This document shows, piece by piece, positions 53,598 to 64,000 of a stretch of 64,000 bases of DNA (position 1 is its first letter; the number at the start of each line of letters is the position of its first letter). The notes beneath the pieces are model-generated. The model saw only the letters and a program-made list of their open reading frames with translations. It made no database searches and had not been told where the DNA came from. Source of the DNA: Sutcliffiella halmapala (GTDB taxonomy: Bacteria > Bacillota > Bacilli > Bacillales > Bacillaceae_I); contig NZ_KV917375.1 in NCBI RefSeq assembly GCF_002019665.1, positions 1,410,390 through 1,474,389 of the forward strand, written 5' to 3'. A program made the position numbers and the translations under genes.

Positions 53598-53954
53598 ATG
53601 ATGAAGAGGTTTATGTTCATGTGCTGCCTTATTACCACGGTACTATTTCTTGGAGTACTTTTAGGAATGCAGCAGGCGAATGAAGGCATGCGGAAAATGA
53701 AGGGCTATGACGATCCTTCTTTTAAAGGACAAGCCTTTCATGTAGTGGAAACATCAGAAGGACTTAACGGTACGTTTTTAGGACGTGAAATTACATCGCA
53801 AGATATTAAAGAGAAGCAGGAAAAATTAGAAGGAATAAAAGCATTTAACTTTTTTTCTTCATTAGGAAAAAAACTTGCAAATGGTGTGTCGGATTTAATG
53901 GCAGGGCTGTTAAATGAAGCAGCTGATAAAGTGGAAGAGCATGTGAAGGATTAA
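53598..53954 (+). CDS. yqxA: YqxA, DUF3679 family membrane protein
   Basis: A 118-aa protein with an N-terminal membrane segment (about 4-24: MFMCCLITTVLFLGVLLGM) and a charged, helical extracytoplasmic part. It lies between spoIIP and lepA as in B. subtilis yqxA, a gene of unknown function expressed in sporulation. AGAAGGAG precedes two ATG codons; the first (53598) is used. Confidence 0.88.
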   Translation: MMKRFMFMCCLITTVLFLGVLLGMQQANEGMRKMKGYDDPSFKGQAFHVVETSEGLNGTFLGREITSQDIKEKQEKLEGIKAFNFFSSLGKKLANGVSDLMAGLLNEAADKVEEHVKD

Positions 53955-53958
53955 GGGT

Positions 53959-53991
53959 GGCGGTTCTCTTAAATGGAGGACTGCTTTTTTT
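53959..53991 (+). terminator. rho-independent terminator after yqxA
   Basis: GGCGGTTCTC and GAGGACTGC arms are followed by T7. Confidence 0.78.
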
Positions 53992-54101
53992 GTACTAATA
54001 ATAGTTGGTTATCCCCTTTTTCGAATTAACATTGAATCTTAAACCTTGTATTGATATAATCAGAAATAGTGTAGTTTGCCGATATTGTAGGAGTGAAAGC
54101 A

Positions 54102-55937
54102 ATGAACAGAGAAGAAAGATTAACACGACAATCGAAAATTAGAAATTTTTCTATAATCGCCCATATTGACCATGGGAAATCGACGTTAGCCGATCGAATT
54201 TTAGAAAAGACATCCGCACTAGCGCAAAGAGAAATGAAGAATCAGCTTTTAGATTCTATGGATTTAGAGCGTGAACGTGGAATTACAATTAAATTAAATG
54301 CGGTACAGTTAAAATATAAAGCGAAAGATGGAGAAGTGTACATCTTCCATCTTATTGATACTCCGGGACATGTGGATTTTACATATGAAGTTTCTCGAAG
54401 CTTAGCTGCCTGTGAAGGGGCAATTTTAGTTGTAGATGCCGCGCAAGGGATTGAAGCCCAAACGCTTGCGAACGTTTATTTAGCGTTAGATAATAATCTA
54501 GAAATCATGCCGGTAATCAATAAAATTGACTTACCAAGTGCTGAGCCTGAGCGCGTACGTCAAGAAATAGAGGACGTAATTGGCTTAGACGCTTCGGATG
54601 CTGTTTTAGCTAGTGCTAAAGCAGGAATTGGTATAGAAGATATATTAGAACAGGTAGTAGAAAGAATTCCAGCGCCAGTTGGAGATCCAGATGCTCCATT
54701 ACAAGCGCTAATCTTTGATAGTTTATTTGATCCATACCGCGGAGTTGTAGCTTACATTCGTGTGGTGCAAGGTACCGTTAAGGTTGGGGATAAAATTAAG
54801 ATGATGGCCACTGGAAAAGAATTCGAGGTTAATGAGGTGGGCGTATTTACACCTAAAGCCTTGATGCTTGATGAACTAACGGTTGGTGATGTTGGATTTT
54901 TAACAGCAGCTATCAAAAACGTTGGGGATACTCGAGTTGGTGACACGATAACGAGTGCCAAAAATGGTGCTATAGAGCCACTTCCAGGTTACCGAAAATT
55001 AAATCCAATGGTGTACTGTGGACTTTATCCAATTGATTCTGCCAAGTTTAACGATCTTCGTGATGCATTAGAAAAACTAGAGCTTAATGATTCTGCCCTG
55101 CAGTATGAACCAGAAACATCTCAAGCGTTGGGCTTCGGTTTCCGTTGTGGTTTCTTAGGATTACTGCACATGGAAATTATTCAGGAGCGTATTGAGCGTG
55201 AGTTTAATATTGATTTAATCACAACAGCTCCATCCGTTATCTATCAAGTACATTTAACAAATGGAGAAGAACTGAGTGTAGATAACCCATCTAATATGCC
55301 TGATCCACAAGTGATTGATCATGTGGAAGAGCCGTATGTAAAAGCAACAGTAATGGTTCCAAACGATTATGTTGGAGCGGTAATGGAGCTTTGCCAACAA
55401 AAACGTGGAAACTTTATTAATATGGAGTATTTAGATGACATTCGTGTAAGTATTATTTATGATATTCCATTAGCGGAGATCGTGTACGATTTCTTTGATC
55501 AATTAAAATCTAATACAAAAGGTTATGCTTCTTTTGATTATGAATTAATTGGGTACAAGCCTTCTACTCTTGTGAAAATGGATATTCTTCTAAATGCAGA
55601 AAAAGTAGATGCGCTATCCTTTATCGTTCACAGAGATTCTGCCTATGAACGTGGAAAAATCATCGTAGAGAAATTAAAAGAGCTAATCCCAAGACAACAG
55701 TTCGAGGTTCCGATCCAAGCAGCTGTTGGTCAAAAGATTATAGCTAGGTCAACTATTAAATCGATGGGTAAAAACGTTCTTGCTAAATGTTACGGTGGAG
55801 ATATCTCTCGTAAGCGTAAATTGTTAGAGAAACAAAAAGAAGGTAAAAAACGTATGAAGCAGGTTGGTTCTGTTGAAGTACCACAAGAAGCCTTCATGGC
55901 CGTCCTGAAAATGGATGATCCGCCAAACAAAAAATAA
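54102..55937 (+). CDS. lepA: elongation factor 4 (LepA)
   Basis: A 611-aa translational GTPase that promotes correct 30S assembly and may back-translocate ribosomes. The G domain has [27 protein letters not shown] and NKIDLP. The C-terminal LepA-specific domain ends [23 protein letters not shown] at 54102 follows TAGGAGTG by 6 bases. Length is standard. Confidence 0.97.
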   Translation: MNREERLTRQSKIRNFSIIAHIDHGKSTLADRILEKTSALAQREMKNQLLDSMDLERERGITIKLNAVQLKYKAKDGEVYIFHLIDTPGHVDFTYEVSRSLAACEGAILVVDAAQGIEAQTLANVYLALDNNLEIMPVINKIDLPSAEPERVRQEIEDVIGLDASDAVLASAKAGIGIEDILEQVVERIPAPVGDPDAPLQALIFDSLFDPYRGVVAYIRVVQGTVKVGDKIKMMATGKEFEVNEVGVFTPKALMLDELTVGDVGFLTAAIKNVGDTRVGDTITSAKNGAIEPLPGYRKLNPMVYCGLYPIDSAKFNDLRDALEKLELNDSALQYEPETSQALGFGFRCGFLGLLHMEIIQERIEREFNIDLITTAPSVIYQVHLTNGEELSVDNPSNMPDPQVIDHVEEPYVKATVMVPNDYVGAVMELCQQKRGNFINMEYLDDIRVSIIYDIPLAEIVYDFFDQLKSNTKGYASFDYELIGYKPSTLVKMDILLNAEKVDALSFIVHRDSAYERGKIIVEKLKELIPRQQFEVPIQAAVGQKIIARSTIKSMGKNVLAKCYGGDISRKRKLLEKQKEGKKRMKQVGSVEVPQEAFMAVLKMDDPPNKK

Positions 55938-55954
55938 CTATATGCATGAACAAG

Positions 55955-55984
55955 GATACCGCAGACTAACTGCGGTATTTTTTC
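55955..55984 (+). terminator. rho-independent terminator after lepA
   Basis: GATACCGCAG and CTGCGGTAT arms around ACTAA are followed by T6. Confidence 0.9.
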
Positions 55985-56054
55985 AAGTGAGAGGTTTTAT
56001 TAATAACCTTGTGCTAAGCTATAAGTTAACAAACTATTGAAAGTGTGATTCTTT

Positions 56055-57194
56055 ATGATTAAATCAGCTTATATTCATATTCCTTTTTGTGAGCATATTT
56101 GTCATTACTGTGATTTTAATAAAGTGTTTTTAAAAAATCAGCCAGTGGATGAATATTTAGCGTGTATGGATGTAGAAATGAAAAATACAGTTGAACGTTT
56201 TCCTACCAATCATTTAGAAACAATCTTTGTTGGTGGTGGGACTCCAACAGCTTTAAATGAAAAACAACTCGAATACCTTCTTCACTCTATTCAACAAAAT
56301 TTTGATGTAACCTCAAATTTAGAATATACCTTTGAAGCAAATCCCGGAGATTTATCACTTGAAAAGCTACGGTTGTTAAAAGAGGGTGGAGTGAACCGTC
56401 TGAGTTTTGGTGTGCAGAGCTTTAATGATGAGCTTTTAAAAAGAATTGGAAGGTCTCATTGTAAGGAGGATGTATTTCAATCGATTGAATATGCGCGGAA
56501 GGCTGGTTTTGAAAATATTAGTGTAGATTTAATCTACAGCTTGCCTGACCAAACCGTCCAAGATTTTCAGGATACATTACACACGGCTTTTTCTCTTGGA
56601 ATGGAGCATTATTCCGCATATTCTTTAATCATCGAACCGAAAACGGTTTTTTATAACTTGATGAATAAAGGAAAACTTCCACTTCCAACACAAGAGGAAG
56701 AAGTGAAAATGTATGACATGCTTTTAAATGAAATGGAAAAGCATGGTTACCCTCAATATGAAATCTCTAATTTTGCAAGAAAAGGCTTTGAGAGTAAACA
56801 TAATATTACGTATTGGGATAATGCGTACTACTATGGTATTGGCGCGGGGGCTCATGGATATTTAGATGGAGTGCGTCGTGCTAATCATGGTCCGTTAAAA
56901 AAATATATGGACGCCATTGAGGAGACTAAGTTCCCGTATAAAGAGGAACATTCTGTAACAAGAGAAGAGAAAATGGAAGAAGAAATGTTTTTAGGACTCC
57001 GTAAAACAGCTGGTGTCTCTCTCTCCTCTTTTGAAGAAAAGTTCGGGGATGCTCTTTTGTCTATTTTTAAGAATCCTATTGAAGAAAATATTAAAAAAGG
57101 ATTATTAGAGCGGCAAGGTGATTATATTCGCCTAACTAAAAAAGGAAAATTTCTTGGAAATGAAGTTTTTCAAGCTTTTATTGGTGCGATCTGA
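56055..57194 (+). CDS. hemW: HemW, radical SAM heme chaperone (formerly HemN-like)
   Basis: A 379-aa radical SAM protein. The cluster motif is CEHICHYCDF, with FVGGGTPTALN, FGVQSFNDELLKRIGR and DLIYSLPDQT following. Spacing and the HxxCxxC-type first motif place it with HemW, which inserts heme into respiratory enzymes, rather than coproporphyrinogen oxidase HemN. The ribosome binding site is weak. It ends just upstream of the hrcA promoter. Confidence 0.93.
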   Translation: MIKSAYIHIPFCEHICHYCDFNKVFLKNQPVDEYLACMDVEMKNTVERFPTNHLETIFVGGGTPTALNEKQLEYLLHSIQQNFDVTSNLEYTFEANPGDLSLEKLRLLKEGGVNRLSFGVQSFNDELLKRIGRSHCKEDVFQSIEYARKAGFENISVDLIYSLPDQTVQDFQDTLHTAFSLGMEHYSAYSLIIEPKTVFYNLMNKGKLPLPTQEEEVKMYDMLLNEMEKHGYPQYEISNFARKGFESKHNITYWDNAYYYGIGAGAHGYLDGVRRANHGPLKKYMDAIEETKFPYKEEHSVTREEKMEEEMFLGLRKTAGVSLSSFEEKFGDALLSIFKNPIEENIKKGLLERQGDYIRLTKKGKFLGNEVFQAFIGAI

Positions 57195-57223
57195 TTGACA
57201 TGTGAATGGGTATTTGGTAATTT
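57195..57223 (+). promoter_or_regulatory. sigma-A promoter of the hrcA-dnaK operon
   Basis: TTGACA (57195-57200) and TAATTT (57218-57223) have a 17-base spacer, directly upstream of the CIRCE element. The -35 box begins one base after the hemW stop. Confidence 0.75.
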
Positions 57224-57233
57224 ATTTATAGAA

Positions 57234-57260
57234 TTAGCACTCGGAGTTAAGGAGTGCTAA
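57234..57260. promoter_or_regulatory. CIRCE operator
   Basis: TTAGCACTC (57234-57242) and GAGTGCTAA (57252-57260) separated by 9 bases give a perfect CIRCE, the HrcA binding site. Confidence 0.97.
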
Positions 57261-57275
57261 CAGAGGTGATGCTGA

Positions 57276-58307
57276 GTGCTTACTGAACGACAGTTGTTAG
57301 TTTTACAAGTAATTATTGACGACTTCATCCGTTCTGCACAACCTGTTGGCTCGAGGACGCTCTCAAAGAAAGATGAAATTTCCTTTAGCTCTGCAACAAT
57401 TAGGAATGAAATGGCGGATTTGGAGGAATTGGGTTTTATTGAAAAAACACATACGTCCTCAGGAAGAGTTCCTTCCGAAAAAGGGTATCGCTATTATGTG
57501 GATCACCTGCTTTCGCCTGAGAGATTAACGAATCAAGATGTGTTTGAAATAAAATCAATCTTTAGGGAGCAGATTTATGAACTAGAAAAAATTGTTCAAA
57601 AATCAGCTCAGATACTTTCCGATTTAACAAAGTATACGTCGATTGTCCTCGGACCAGGATTTAGGGATCATAAGCTTAAGAATTTGCAAATTATTCCTAT
57701 TAACCCTGAGCAGGCAGTTGCGATTATTGTAACGGATACAGGTCATGTGGAAAATCGCATGATTACATTTCCAACCAATATGGATGCTTCTGATATTCAA
57801 AAGATGGTCAATATTCTAAATGAACGTTTAGTAGGTGTTCCGCTTTCTGATCTTATAAACAAATTATATAAGGAAGTAGCAACATTGCTACGCTCTCATA
57901 TAGGGAACTATGAAAACATCTTAAAATCGTTGAGCACATCGCTTTATATGGAAGAAAAAGATAAAGTGTTTTTCGGTGGAAAGACTAATATGCTAACGCA
58001 GCCTGAATTTAATGATATTAATAAAATTCGTTCGCTTATGCTCTTGATTGATCAAGGAAAAGACCTGTCTCAACATATTCGTGCAAAAGAAGCGGGTATT
58101 CATATTAAGATTGGAAGCGAAAATAATATTCCTGGGATGGAAGGTTGTAGTATTATATCTGCTACCTATTCTCTCGGACCTGAACAGTTAGGTACGATTG
58201 CTTTACTAGGTCCAACTCGTATGGAATATTCTCGTGTAATTAGTCTCCTTCAACTCGTCAGCACGGATCTTACACAAGTGGTTAACAAGCTGTATCAAAA
58301 AGACTGA
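57276..58307 (+). CDS. hrcA: heat-inducible transcription repressor HrcA
   Basis: A 343-aa repressor that binds CIRCE and is kept active by GroEL. The winged-helix N-terminus ([30 protein letters not shown]) and the GAF-like middle are normal. GTG at 57276 follows AGAGGTGA by 6 bases, so HrcA controls its own operon through the CIRCE 16 bases upstream. grpE, dnaK and dnaJ follow. A truncated family B repeat lies in the gap to grpE. Confidence 0.97.
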   Translation: MLTERQLLVLQVIIDDFIRSAQPVGSRTLSKKDEISFSSATIRNEMADLEELGFIEKTHTSSGRVPSEKGYRYYVDHLLSPERLTNQDVFEIKSIFREQIYELEKIVQKSAQILSDLTKYTSIVLGPGFRDHKLKNLQIIPINPEQAVAIIVTDTGHVENRMITFPTNMDASDIQKMVNILNERLVGVPLSDLINKLYKEVATLLRSHIGNYENILKSLSTSLYMEEKDKVFFGGKTNMLTQPEFNDINKIRSLMLLIDQGKDLSQHIRAKEAGIHIKIGSENNIPGMEGCSIISATYSLGPEQLGTIALLGPTRMEYSRVISLLQLVSTDLTQVVNKLYQKD

Positions 58308-58379
58308 CCATGGAAATATTGTTAGATAGGTCTCTGGCTAGTATGGATACATGAGGAACGATAGTTTTTTAGTTTTGTG

Positions 58380-58419
58380 TGTCTTGTCGGAGCTGAACGA
58401 GCCGGCTCCGCATTTCTTT
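58380..58419. repeat. family B repeat, truncated right half, in the hrcA-grpE gap
   Basis: TGTCTTGTCGGAGCTGAACG followed by AGCCGGCTCCGC and ATTTCTT matches the right end of the full copy at 27053-27191. It can itself fold as a small CGGAGC/GCTCCG stem, just before the grpE ribosome binding site. Confidence 0.65.
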
Positions 58420-58435
58420 AAGGGAGGTGAAACCA

Positions 58436-58999
58436 TTGGTAGAAAAAAATGAACAAGCAACTGTTGAGAATGAAGAGGTTACAGTAGAAGGTACTGAAGA
58501 GGCGACTGAGACTGTGGTAGAAGAGGTAGTAGAAGAAGTATCAGCTGAACAACAAAAAATCTCAGAATTAGAAGCGAAACTGGAAGAATCCGAAAACCGT
58601 TTGCTTCGCTTACAGGCTGACTTTGATAACTTCCGTCGCCGTACAAGACTTGATCAAGAGGCTGCACAAAAATATCGTGCACAAAATCTTGTTACAGATA
58701 TACTTCCTGCTCTAGATAACTTTGAGCGTGCGCTTAAAGTGGAAGCAGAGGACGAACAGATTAAAACATTTTTACAAGGCATGGAAATGGTGCACCGTCA
58801 GTTAGTGGAAGCACTGCAAACTGAAGGATTAGAAGCTATTAGTGCAGTTGGTCAAGCATTTGATCCACACCAACACCAAGCAGTAATGCAAGTAGAAGAA
58901 GGCGAAGGGGAATCCAATACTGTCTTAGAAGAATTCCAAAAAGGATACAAACTTAAAGACCGTATTATTCGTCCAGCCATGGTAAAGGTAAAACAATAA
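58436..58999 (+). CDS. grpE: nucleotide exchange factor GrpE
   Basis: A 187-aa DnaK co-chaperone. A Glu/Val-rich disordered N-terminus (about 1-40) precedes a long coiled coil and the C-terminal beta domain ([41 protein letters not shown]). TTG at 58436 follows GGGAGGTG by 6 bases; the frame start GTG at 58427 is part of that site. It is transcribed with hrcA and dnaK under CIRCE control. Confidence 0.95.
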   Translation: MVEKNEQATVENEEVTVEGTEEATETVVEEVVEEVSAEQQKISELEAKLEESENRLLRLQADFDNFRRRTRLDQEAAQKYRAQNLVTDILPALDNFERALKVEAEDEQIKTFLQGMEMVHRQLVEALQTEGLEAISAVGQAFDPHQHQAVMQVEEGEGESNTVLEEFQKGYKLKDRIIRPAMVKVKQ

Positions 59000-59031
59000 G
59001 GCTCTTTTCGTAAAGATTGTTGTTTTAAGCT

Positions 59032-59061
59032 GGTGAAAAGTCGGCATTTGGACTTTTTACC
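59032..59061. other. hairpin in the grpE-dnaK gap
   Basis: GGTGAAAAGTC and GACTTTTTACC are near-perfect arms around GGCATTTG without a T tract. It could be an mRNA processing or stability element between grpE and dnaK. The rest of the 232-base gap holds only the dnaK ribosome binding site (TTAGGAGG). Confidence 0.45.
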
Positions 59062-59219
59062 GTCATTTTACTTAGAAAATAGAAGGAAGGCCCTCGATTA
59101 CATGATGGAAAAGAGCACGATTGCAACGATAATGACGGGTTGATTCTATTTACGAAAAGCAACAAAGTATGCGAAAACAGCCAACAATAAATAGACACTA
59201 CATATAAAAGTAGCATTAG

Positions 59220-61064
<1,845 letters not shown>

Positions 61065-61093
61065 TAGAGTCTTCGGACTTTTGCATTCATGAT

Positions 61094-61130
61094 AAAAGAA
61101 AGTCGGAGCGATGGCTTTGACTTTCTTTTT
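61094..61130 (+). terminator. terminator-like stem between dnaK and dnaJ
   Basis: AAAAGAAAGTC and GACTTTCTTTTT arms form a stem with a T-rich end. Partial termination here would lower dnaJ relative to dnaK. Confidence 0.65.
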
Positions 61131-61173
61131 CATGTAAAAAAAAAGCATAATAGGTTAATCGGGGATCCTTTTA

Positions 61174-61203
61174 TTGCTTTTTTAGCAATCAAAATGATAC
61201 AAT
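61174..61203 (+). promoter_or_regulatory. possible internal promoter of dnaJ
   Basis: TTGCTT (61174-61179) and TACAAT (61198-61203) with an 18-base spacer, 35 bases before the dnaJ start. Confidence 0.45.
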
Positions 61204-61237
61204 AACCTTTATGTGAATGAATCGGGAGTGGGTATTA

Positions 61238-62368
61238 ATGAGTAAACGCGATTACTATGAAGTACTTGGCGTCAGTAAAAGCGCGTCGAAAGATGAATTT
61301 AAAAAAGCATATCGAAAGCTATCTAAACAATACCATCCAGACATCAATAAAGCTGCGGATGCAGCCGATAAATTTAAAGAAATTAAAGAAGCTTATGAAG
61401 TATTGAGTGACGATCAAAAAAGAGCACACTATGACCAATTCGGTCATACGGACCCTAATCAAGGATTTGGTGGCGGCTCTGACTTCGGTGGTGGCTTTGG
61501 CTTTGAAGACATTTTTGAAACATTCTTTGGTGGTCAAGGCGGCGGAAGAAGACGTCGTGATCCGAATGCACCTAGACAAGGAGCAGACCTACAATATACG
61601 ATGACTCTTTCTTTTGAAGAGGCTGCTTTTGGAAAAGAAACGAATATTGAAATTCCCGTGGAAGAGACATGTGATTCATGTTCGGGTACGGGAGCTAAGC
61701 CAGGAACGAAGGTAGAAACTTGTTCAAACTGTCGTGGCTCAGGCCAAGAAAGTGTGGAACAAAATACTCCTTTCGGGCGCATTGTAAACCGTAGAACATG
61801 TACAGTATGTAAAGGAACAGGGAAATCGATTCCACACAAATGTTCTACTTGTCATGGGGAAGGTCGCGTGAAGAAGCGTAACTCCATTCATGTGAAAATT
61901 CCAGCAGGTATTGATGATGGTCAACAATTACGTGTGGCTGGAAAAGGAGAAGCTGGAGTAAACGGTGGACCTGCGGGTGATTTATACATTGTTTTCCATG
62001 TGCGTAGACATGAATTTTTTGAGCGTGATGGCGATGATGTTTATTGTGAAATGCCAATTACCTTTGCACAAGCAGCTCTTGGGGATGAAGTGGAAGTACC
62101 GACCCTTCAAGGAAAAGTTAAACTAAAAGTTCCAGCTGGTACACAAACAGGCACCAATTTCCGTTTAAAAGGGAAAGGGATTGCTAATGTTCGTGGGTAC
62201 GGTCAAGGGGATCAACATATAAAAATTCAAGTAGTCACTCCTACGAAGCTTACAGAGAAGCAAAAGCAATTAATGCGTGAGTTTGCTGAAATTAGTGGTC
62301 AAACACCAGATGAAAACGAAGATGGTTTTTTTGCGAAAGTAAAACGCGTGCTTAAGGGAGAAAATTAA
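61238..62368 (+). CDS. dnaJ: chaperone DnaJ (Hsp40)
   Basis: A 376-aa class I J-protein. The J domain has HPD in [12 protein letters not shown] Gly/Phe region ([14 protein letters not shown]) follows, then four CxxCxGxG-type zinc repeats ([36 protein letters not shown]) and the C-terminal substrate domains. ATG at 61238 follows GGGAGTG; the frame start at 61217 has no site. It works with DnaK and GrpE. Confidence 0.97.
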   Translation: MSKRDYYEVLGVSKSASKDEFKKAYRKLSKQYHPDINKAADAADKFKEIKEAYEVLSDDQKRAHYDQFGHTDPNQGFGGGSDFGGGFGFEDIFETFFGGQGGGRRRRDPNAPRQGADLQYTMTLSFEEAAFGKETNIEIPVEETCDSCSGTGAKPGTKVETCSNCRGSGQESVEQNTPFGRIVNRRTCTVCKGTGKSIPHKCSTCHGEGRVKKRNSIHVKIPAGIDDGQQLRVAGKGEAGVNGGPAGDLYIVFHVRRHEFFERDGDDVYCEMPITFAQAALGDEVEVPTLQGKVKLKVPAGTQTGTNFRLKGKGIANVRGYGQGDQHIKIQVVTPTKLTEKQKQLMREFAEISGQTPDENEDGFFAKVKRVLKGEN

Positions 62369-62392
62369 AGAAGTCGGATTGGAGTTGGTATT

Positions 62393-63334
62393 ATGAAATG
62401 GTCAGAAATTAGTATTCATACGACAAATGAAGCGGTTGAACCTATTTCACATATTCTTCACGAGGCAGGTGCTAGTGGAGTCGTGATTGAGGATCCATTT
62501 GATCTCACGAAGGAAAGAGAAGATAGATTCGGGGAAATATACCAACTCAATCCTGACGATTATCCAGAAGAAGGCGTTATTATGAAAGCCTATCTGCCAG
62601 TAAATAGCTTCTTAGGTGAAACGGTCGAGGGTATTAAAGAAGCGATTAATAATCTTTTACTATTTGATATTGACTTAGGGTTAAACAATATTTCTATCAG
62701 CGAAGTAAATGAGGAAGAATGGGCGACTGCTTGGAAAAAGTATTATAACCCAGTGAAAATTTCTGAGAGATTTACAATTGTTCCAACATGGGAAACATAT
62801 GAACCAGTTAGTTCAGATGAAAAAATTATCGAGCTTGACCCTGGAATGGCGTTTGGAACAGGAACGCATCCAACTACAGTACTTTGTATTCAGGCCATTG
62901 AAAGAACTGTCAAGCCAGCTGACAAGGTAATAGACGTTGGAACTGGATCAGGCGTATTGAGTATCGCGGCAGCAATGCTCGATGCAAAGGAAGTTTTAGC
63001 GTTAGATTTAGATGAAGTGGCAGTAGAATCTGCTAAGTTGAATATTAAGCTAAATAAAGTACATCCTTCTGTAACAGTAAAACAAAACAATCTATTAAAT
63101 AATGTGGATGGACCTGTCAATGTTGTGGTCGCCAATATTTTAGCAGAGGTTATTGTACGCTTCACAGATGATGTATATCGTGTTTTAGAAAACGGCGGGA
63201 CGTTTATCTCTTCTGGGATCATCAGTATGAAAAAGCAAGAAGTAAAAGATGCCCTTATTAAATCGGGTTTCAAAATTGAAGAAACGATGATGATGGAAGA
63301 TTGGGTTGCGTTTATTGCTAAAAAAGAACTATAA
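62393..63334 (+). CDS. prmA: ribosomal protein L11 methyltransferase
   Basis: A 313-aa PrmA. It begins [18 protein letters not shown], has the [12 protein letters not shown] motif and SAM motif [14 protein letters not shown], and the [10 protein letters not shown] substrate motif. It trimethylates L11 (uL11). GGAGTTGG lies before the ATG. It sits between dnaJ and rsmE as in B. subtilis. Confidence 0.96.
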   Translation: MKWSEISIHTTNEAVEPISHILHEAGASGVVIEDPFDLTKEREDRFGEIYQLNPDDYPEEGVIMKAYLPVNSFLGETVEGIKEAINNLLLFDIDLGLNNISISEVNEEEWATAWKKYYNPVKISERFTIVPTWETYEPVSSDEKIIELDPGMAFGTGTHPTTVLCIQAIERTVKPADKVIDVGTGSGVLSIAAAMLDAKEVLALDLDEVAVESAKLNIKLNKVHPSVTVKQNNLLNNVDGPVNVVVANILAEVIVRFTDDVYRVLENGGTFISSGIISMKKQEVKDALIKSGFKIEETMMMEDWVAFIAKKEL

Positions 63335-63349
63335 GAGAGCGTGATGGTC

Positions 63350-64000
63350 GTGCAGCGTTATTTTATCCATTCCAATCAAATAAACGATTCTACAATAACA
63401 ATTACCGGTGAAGATGTTCATCATATTGTAAGAGTTATGCGTATGAGCGTCGATGATCAACTATTATGTAGCTGTTCTGAAACTAGACAAACAGCGCGAT
63501 GTCAAATTGCTGAAATTACCAATGATATGGTAGTAACACATATTGTAGAATGGATAAAGGCTGAGACTGAAATGCCAGTCCGTGTTACGATTGCGAACGG
63601 GCTGCCTAAAGGGGATAAATTGGAGCTAGTGATTCAAAAGGGAACGGAACTTGGAGCTGAAATGTTTATCCCTTTTAATGCTGGCCGTTCTATAGTGAAA
63701 TGGGATGAAAAAAAGGGCAAGAAGAAAGTGGAAAGATGGAACAAGATTGCCAAAGAAGCGGCAGAGCAATCCCATCGGTCTTTCATTCCAGAAGTCTTAG
63801 CACCAATGTCTTTCACGGAGCTTATAAAAGCTAGTGAGAAGTATGAATATAAACTTGTTGCATATGAAGAAAGTGCAAGAGATGGAGAGCGTTCTGCTTT
63901 TGCATCTACCCTTCAAAATATGAAAGCAAATGACTCTATTTTTGTGATCTTTGGACCTGAAGGTGGATTAACAGATAAAGAAATAGAAAAGCTTACTCAA
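63350..64000 (+). CDS. rsmE: 16S rRNA m3U1498 methyltransferase RsmE (3' truncated by the window)
   Basis: 217 residues of an SPOUT-family methyltransferase are visible before the window ends. It starts QRYFIHSNQINDSTITITGE and has HHIVRVMRM, ANGLPKGDKLELVIQKGTEL and, near the edge, FGPEGGLTDKEIEKL. It methylates U1498 of 16S rRNA. GTG at 63350 matches the family N-terminus; ATG at 63344 is possible. AGAGAG lies upstream, close to the prmA stop. Confidence 0.94.
   Translation, partial: MQRYFIHSNQINDSTITITGEDVHHIVRVMRMSVDDQLLCSCSETRQTARCQIAEITNDMVVTHIVEWIKAETEMPVRVTIANGLPKGDKLELVIQKGTELGAEMFIPFNAGRSIVKWDEKKGKKKVERWNKIAKEAAEQSHRSFIPEVLAPMSFTELIKASEKYEYKLVAYEESARDGERSAFASTLQNMKANDSIFVIFGPEGGLTDKEIEKLTQ

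Noticed and set aside
62890-63273. 127-codon minus-strand frame inside prmA
   Set aside because: Opposite a well-conserved gene, with no ribosome binding site or recognisable protein features.

Overview
The window comes from a low-GC, endospore-forming member of the Bacillaceae or a close relative. The signs are an uninterrupted sigK, gpr, spoIIP and sda, a comE locus, the HrcA/CIRCE heat-shock operon, AGGAGG-type ribosome binding sites with frequent TTG/GTG starts, and gene order close to two Bacillus subtilis blocks (alaS to yrhC, and sda to rsmE). No rRNA, tRNA, CRISPR array, prophage or insertion sequence was seen. Species was not determined.

Layout. Positions 1-5.4 kb: the end of an unidentified gene, a small conserved ORF, then a PucR-type regulator with a CoA-acylating semialdehyde dehydrogenase and a class III aminotransferase, probably for beta-alanine or omega-amino-acid breakdown. 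5.4-13.3 kb: an AI-2E family transporter, an alanine T-box leader and alaS, ireB-ruvX-yrzB, nsrR (minus strand) and mltG. 13.5-20.3 kb: trmR-trhP1-trhP2 (tRNA wobble uridine modification), udk, greA, pbpI, yrrS. 20.4-27 kb: the methionine-to-cysteine unit yrrT-mtnN-mccA-mccB behind a likely CymR site, then an M32 carboxypeptidase, a small lipoprotein and yrhC.

27-34.6 kb is the accessory section. It holds a run of four tiny ORFs with good ribosome binding sites (one is YrzI-like), a secreted nuclease, an ABC transporter with a fused permease/binding protein of the EgtU/OpuF type, and a PlcR-like HTH-TPR regulator divergent from an exported 40-residue pro-peptide and a 78-residue protein of unknown function. 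This last group looks like a peptide quorum-sensing cassette and is the main candidate for something new. sigK and a YjcZ-like small protein follow.

34.7-38.8 kb: pepF, divergent pssA and psd, then sda with a cluster of DnaA boxes upstream. 38.8-64 kb is conserved housekeeping: yqeG-yqeH-aroE-yhbY-nadD-yqeK-rsfS-yqeM, comER, comEA-EB-EC, yqzM, holA, rpsT, gpr-spoIIP-yqxA, lepA, hemW, hrcA-grpE-dnaK-dnaJ-prmA-rsmE (rsmE runs off the end).

Several intergenic spaces carry palindromic repeats of at least two families. One family shares outer ends (AGGCTCTGTTA ... TAACAGAGCCT) and inner ends (GTTGATT ... AATCAAC) around different cores; one copy lies between the alanine T-box and alaS. All names were assigned by reading translated sequence and gene order from memory; no database search was run.
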